Source: Gammaproteobacteria bacterium
GTDB lineage: Bacteria; Pseudomonadota; Gammaproteobacteria; Pseudomonadales; Pseudohongiellaceae
DNA length: 64,000 nucleotides
Reading direction: 5' to 3'
Assembly (NCBI GenBank): GCA_029242705.1
Contig: JAQWTK010000011.1
Span: forward strand, 1-64,000
A program made the translations under genes and the position numbers. Shown here in pieces: positions 59,937 to 64,000 of this stretch. The notes beneath the pieces were generated by a model. That model searched no databases. It was not told the origin of the DNA and saw nothing but the letters and a program-made list of their open reading frames with translations. Each line of letters starts with the position of its first letter. Position 1 is the stretch's first letter.

Positions 59937-61190
59937 TTATCGATACACCGGAAAGCGAGAACAGAGTTCCAACACCTTAGACTTAATTTCAGTAACCTTT
60001 GATTCATTTTTTATGTCTTCGAGTAAGTCGCACATCCACGAAGTCAACAACGATACCTCTTCCTCTCTAAAACCACGTGTAGTTATGGCTGGAGATCCGA
60101 TCCTCAATCCACTCGTCACAAAAGGTGGATTAGGGTCATTTGGAATAGCATTCTTATTAACCGTAATATTCGCGTTTCCTAATACTGCATCAGCCTCTTT
60201 ACCGGTCAATCCCTGCTTAACAAGGCTTAGGAGAAATAAATGATTGTCGGTGCCATTAGAAACAACATCAAACCCTCTCTTAATAAAACCCTGAGCCATA
60301 GTTCTAGAATTTTCGACGGTTTGTTTTTGATACGCTACAAATTCTTTACTCATCGCCTCCTTAAAACAAATAGCCTTAGCGGCGATCACATGCATTAAAG
60401 GCCCACCCTGACTCTCTGGAAAAACCGAAAAGTTGAGCGCTTTTTCTAGATCAGGATTCGATTTCGCCAAGATAATTCCGCCGCGAGGGCCACGGAGCGT
60501 TTTATGCGTAGTTGAGGTAGTCACATCAGCAATGCCAATCGGACTAGGATAAACTCCTGCTGCAATCAACCCCGAAACATGTGCCATATCTACCAAAAAG
60601 TAAGCACCCACGTCATCTGCAATTTCTCTAAATTTTTGCCAATCGACAACTCGCGAATAGGCTGAAAAGCCAGCCACAATTAATTTAGGCTTATGTTTTT
60701 GTGCAAGAGTATTAACTTCTTCATAATCTATTTCGCCCGTCTCATTATTTAGCCCATATTGCACCGAATTATATATTCGGCCCGAAAAACTTACTGTTGC
60801 CCCATGAGTTAAATGTCCACCATCCGCAAGACTCATCCCTAGTAGTGTGTCTCCGGGCTCCATTAACGCCATATAAGCCGAAGCATTTGCTTGAGAGCCA
60901 GAATGAGGCTGAACGTTTGCATAATCCGCTTTATATAGTTCCTTTACCCTAGCAATCGCTAATTCTTCGACGATGTCAACATTTTAACAGCCACCATAGT
61001 AGCGTTTTGCTGGATAACCCTCTGCATATTTGTTTGTCAAAATCGAGCCCTGTGCTTCCATTACAAATGGGCTAGTATGATTTTCGGAAGCAATCAATTC
61101 TATATGCTCTTCTTGGCGAGTTTTTTCTGCTTCGATAGCTGCACTAATTTCCGGATCAAATTCCGATAGGCTGATATCGCTTTTAAACAT
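59937..61190 (-). pseudogene. glyA: Serine hydroxymethyltransferase, interrupted by an in-frame TAA at 60984-60986 (disrupted gene, recoding or sequence error)
   Basis: Two ORFs in the same frame (60984-61190 and 59937-60872, the latter extending upstream) join to a full-length SHMT: '...[48 protein letters not shown]...'. Confidence 0.85.
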
Positions 61191-61358
61191 TCATTACTCC
61201 GACTGGTTTAACTTGAAATTTGATGAGCCGTCATTCTACCTGATGCCAATCTAATGAGCATCAATATATTAGTCGTTAGGTATTTTTTTTTACAACAAAC
61301 AAGATAATTCGTGTGCCATAATACCATCTTTAAAAAGATGAAATTATCGGAACGGGAA

Positions 61359-63026
61359 ATGTCTCAATTCGTTTATACAATGCATCAAGTTGGCAAAATT
61401 GTGCCTCCTAAACGCGAAATACTTAAAGATATTTCGCTATCATTTTTCCCTGGCGCCAAAATAGGGGTGCTTGGATTAAATGGAGCAGGAAAATCCACTT
61501 TATTAAGAATAATGGCTGGCATAGACAAAGAAATTAACGGTGAAGCTAGGGCACAACCCGGAATAAAAATCGGCTACCTGCCCCAAGAACCAGAGCTAGA
61601 CGAATCCAAAGATGTTCGCGGAAATGTTCAAGATGGTATTAGAAACGTCATTGAACTGCTTGAGAATTTTAATGAGATCAGTGAAAAATTTGCAGAACCG
61701 TTATCTGACGAAGAAATGAATAGTTTATTGGAAAAACAGGGTGCCCTTCAAAATGATATAGATGCTGTTGACGGCTGGCAGATAGAGAGGACTCTTGAAG
61801 TGGCTGCAAATGCACTCCGACTTCCTGCGTGGGAGGAAAATGTGAAACATCTCTCTGGCGGAGAGAAAAGGCGTGTCGCCCTCTGTAGGTTATTACTTTC
61901 TAAGCCCGATATGCTGTTATTGGACGAACCTACTAACCATCTAGATGCTGAAAGCGTCGCTTGGCTCGAGAGATTCCTTCTTGAATATTCAGGTACCGTA
62001 GTTGCGATAACTCACGATCGTTATTTCCTTGATAATGCTGCAGGCTGGATACTCGAACTTGACCGTGGCTACGGTATCCCTTATGAAGGTAATTATAGTG
62101 CCTGGTTAGAAGCCAAGGAAAAAAGACTGGCCGTAGAAGAAAAGCAACAAGCTGCTCGTGAAAAAACAATTAAATCAGAGTTAGAATGGGTTCGCGCTAA
62201 CCCTAAAGGACGGCAGTCCAAGAGCAAGGCAAGAATCGCGCGATTCGAAGAATTAAATTCACAGGACTTCCAGAAACGCAATGAGACCTCTGAACTTTAT
62301 ATCCCTCCTGGACCTCGACTCGGAGATAAAGTTTTAGAGGTAAAAAATCTTTGTAAAGGTTTTGGAGATAAAACTTTAATCGATAATCTCAATGTTTCTA
62401 TTACTAAAGGAAGCATAGTAGGCATAGTCGGTGGCAATGGAGCCGGGAAAACAACTTTCTTGAGAATGCTAGTCTCCTCTGACAGCCCTGATTCCGGATC
62501 AATCGAATTAGGCGAGACGGTCGATCTTGCTTATGTGGATCAAAGCAGGGATGAGTTAAGTGATGAGAAAACCGTATGGCAAGAAATTTCTGACGAACAA
62601 GACAATTTGCAAATTGGGAAATACGAAATTTCCTCTCGCGCCTATGCTAGCCGATTTAATTTTAAAGGTGGGGACCAACAAAAATTTGTCAAAGACCTCT
62701 CTGGTGGTGAAAGGAACCGCTTACATATGGCAAAACTTCTCAAAAAAGGAGGGAATGTACTACTCTTAGATGAACCAACAAACGATCTGGATGTAGAAAC
62801 ACTTAGAGCGTTAGAAGAAGGATTACTTGCATTCCCAGGTTGCGCAATTGTTGTATCTCATGACCGCTGGTTTCTTGATCGAATTTGCACACATATCCTA
62901 GCCTTCGAAGGTGACAGCCAAGTTGTTTATCATGAAGGAAATTACTCTGATTACGAAACCGATCGGAAGACCCGACTTGGAGAAGCAGTGCAACCAACTA
63001 GAATGAAATACAAGAAGCTGACCTAG
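61359..63026 (+). CDS. ettA: Energy-dependent translational throttle protein EttA (ABC-F)
   Basis: 'MSQFVYTMHQVGKIVPPKREILKDISLSFFPGAKIGVLGLNGAGKSTLLRIMAG', two ABC domains. Confidence 0.95.
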   Translation: MSQFVYTMHQVGKIVPPKREILKDISLSFFPGAKIGVLGLNGAGKSTLLRIMAGIDKEINGEARAQPGIKIGYLPQEPELDESKDVRGNVQDGIRNVIELLENFNEISEKFAEPLSDEEMNSLLEKQGALQNDIDAVDGWQIERTLEVAANALRLPAWEENVKHLSGGEKRRVALCRLLLSKPDMLLLDEPTNHLDAESVAWLERFLLEYSGTVVAITHDRYFLDNAAGWILELDRGYGIPYEGNYSAWLEAKEKRLAVEEKQQAAREKTIKSELEWVRANPKGRQSKSKARIARFEELNSQDFQKRNETSELYIPPGPRLGDKVLEVKNLCKGFGDKTLIDNLNVSITKGSIVGIVGGNGAGKTTFLRMLVSSDSPDSGSIELGETVDLAYVDQSRDELSDEKTVWQEISDEQDNLQIGKYEISSRAYASRFNFKGGDQQKFVKDLSGGERNRLHMAKLLKKGGNVLLLDEPTNDLDVETLRALEEGLLAFPGCAIVVSHDRWFLDRICTHILAFEGDSQVVYHEGNYSDYETDRKTRLGEAVQPTRMKYKKLT

Positions 63027-63730
63027 AGCCCAAGGTCTTCCTTGAGCTTAGCTAAGCGATCCTTAGTTTCTTGCTTACTCGTGGGAATGTCCACTTTTTC
63101 TTTTAATGCTGGCGGAGTCTTTAACTGCAAATCTTCTCCTGTCATTACTTTCTTAACGACTTGAGTATAATTGTATTCAAACACTGGGAACGTAATATTC
63201 TCTGGCTCGTTTGCTAACAAAAACCAACCGGTAGCTTGTCCAGCAAAGTAGACTCCCTCATGACTCCAGTTATAGGAAGATTTTGGCGAAGGTGCACCAC
63301 AAGCCTCTGTATAAGCGGCTCGCACCGGCGGTAGCCCAAAAAGCTCATAGCCTTCTTCGCATGAGCTTATGAACGCAGCTATGGAGGGCAAATATTCTTG
63401 GCTTTTAATGATTTTTTTTCCAGCAGCAACGATATGAGAGGGAGAGTATTGTTCCAAATTACTTAACCAATAGTTCTTAGCAATTGTCAGTGACTCAAAA
63501 TCGGCAAAGGCTTTATGGAATTGGTTATGATAAGCAAACTCGAACTCGGCGAAAACTTGATTGATAGCATCAATATGATCCATAGCCAATTGATTAGCAT
63601 TGCTACTTCCAGTTTCCACCTTTGAGCTGCTAAGACTAGAGCTATTCTGCCCAGCTTCTGTCAGAGATCTGCTGGAACCTTTCTTTAATTCTTTGCTGAC
63701 TTGATCCAGCAATGGATTGATTTTCTGCAT
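63023..63730 (-). CDS. Possible replication protein P / helicase-loader-like protein
   Basis: 'YNYTQVVKKVMTGEDLQLKTPPAL' C-terminal segment; downstream of and overlapping a DnaT-domain gene; family assignment from memory only. Confidence 0.4.
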   Translation of the reverse strand: MQKINPLLDQVSKELKKGSSRSLTEAGQNSSSLSSSKVETGSSNANQLAMDHIDAINQVFAEFEFAYHNQFHKAFADFESLTIAKNYWLSNLEQYSPSHIVAAGKKIIKSQEYLPSIAAFISSCEEGYELFGLPPVRAAYTEACGAPSPKSSYNWSHEGVYFAGQATGWFLLANEPENITFPVFEYNYTQVVKKVMTGEDLQLKTPPALKEKVDIPTSKQETKDRLAKLKEDLGL

Positions 63731-64000
63731 AGGATATTTCTGATGATGCAAATTGTTTTAATTGTTTTGCCCAATTCTGCTTTATATATTGAAGGAATAC
63801 TGTATTCCATGATGACTTTACTTGTTGACTATCTTTCCAATACATCAAAAACTCGGGAATACGGCTACGCGCATAATTCTCATCTATCTCAGCTAGTGCT
63901 AAAATTTCATAACAATCCCTACTAGGCTGCCAGCCCTCCGGAATAGGCTTGGGAGTATCGTCAAAACCAAAAGAAGCGGAAAACTTTGACCACTGTCGGC
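63642..64000 (-). CDS. DnaT-domain protein, N-terminus cut by the right window edge
   Basis: Minus-strand frame is open to base 64000: '...PKPIPEGWQPSRDCYEILALAEIDENYARSRIPEFLMYWKDSQQVKSSWNTVFLQYIKQNWAKQLK...' matches the DnaT C-terminal pattern. Confidence 0.7.
   Translation of the reverse strand, partial: RQWSKFSASFGFDDTPKPIPEGWQPSRDCYEILALAEIDENYARSRIPEFLMYWKDSQQVKSSWNTVFLQYIKQNWAKQLKQFASSEISYAENQSIAGSSQQRIKERFQQISDRSWAE

Overview
A 64 kb stretch of a bacterial chromosome, probably from a marine-type gammaproteobacterium (inferred from gene families and gene order; no taxonomic search was possible). The left part (about 1-24 kb) holds accessory, mostly exported proteins: a TPR protein cut by the left edge, an LRR / GH43-like / LRR / CapA operon, a Tat-type asparaginase family enzyme, a paralogous secreted pair, an ankyrin / DUF1552 / DUF1592 cluster, and a Tat-exported three-subunit molybdenum hydroxylase. 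The middle (about 24-38 kb) holds an ECF sigma/ChrR pair divergent from a CFA-synthase-type lipid modification operon with a good ECF11-like promoter, a signal-bearing DapA-family protein, a PQQ dehydrogenase with a cupin, and a 1-Cys peroxiredoxin. The right part (about 39-64 kb) is more housekeeping: an Opp/Dpp transporter whose OppC carries an FN3-like insertion, xseB-ispA-dxs, a cobalamin riboswitch upstream of btuB-cobO-btuF, a riboflavin/nusB/thiL/pgpA/nrdR/glyA block, ettA, and a DnaT-like / helicase-loader-like pair at the right edge. The sharpest anomalies are an in-frame TAA inside an otherwise full-length glyA and a one-base homopolymer shortfall that breaks the signal peptide of the gene at 6536-7083. 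I found no CRISPR array, transposase, prophage, tRNA or rRNA. No complete, clearly undescribed system is proven; the best candidates for new biology are the FN3-containing OppC, the LRR/GH43-like/CapA operon, and the ChrR-controlled lipid operon.
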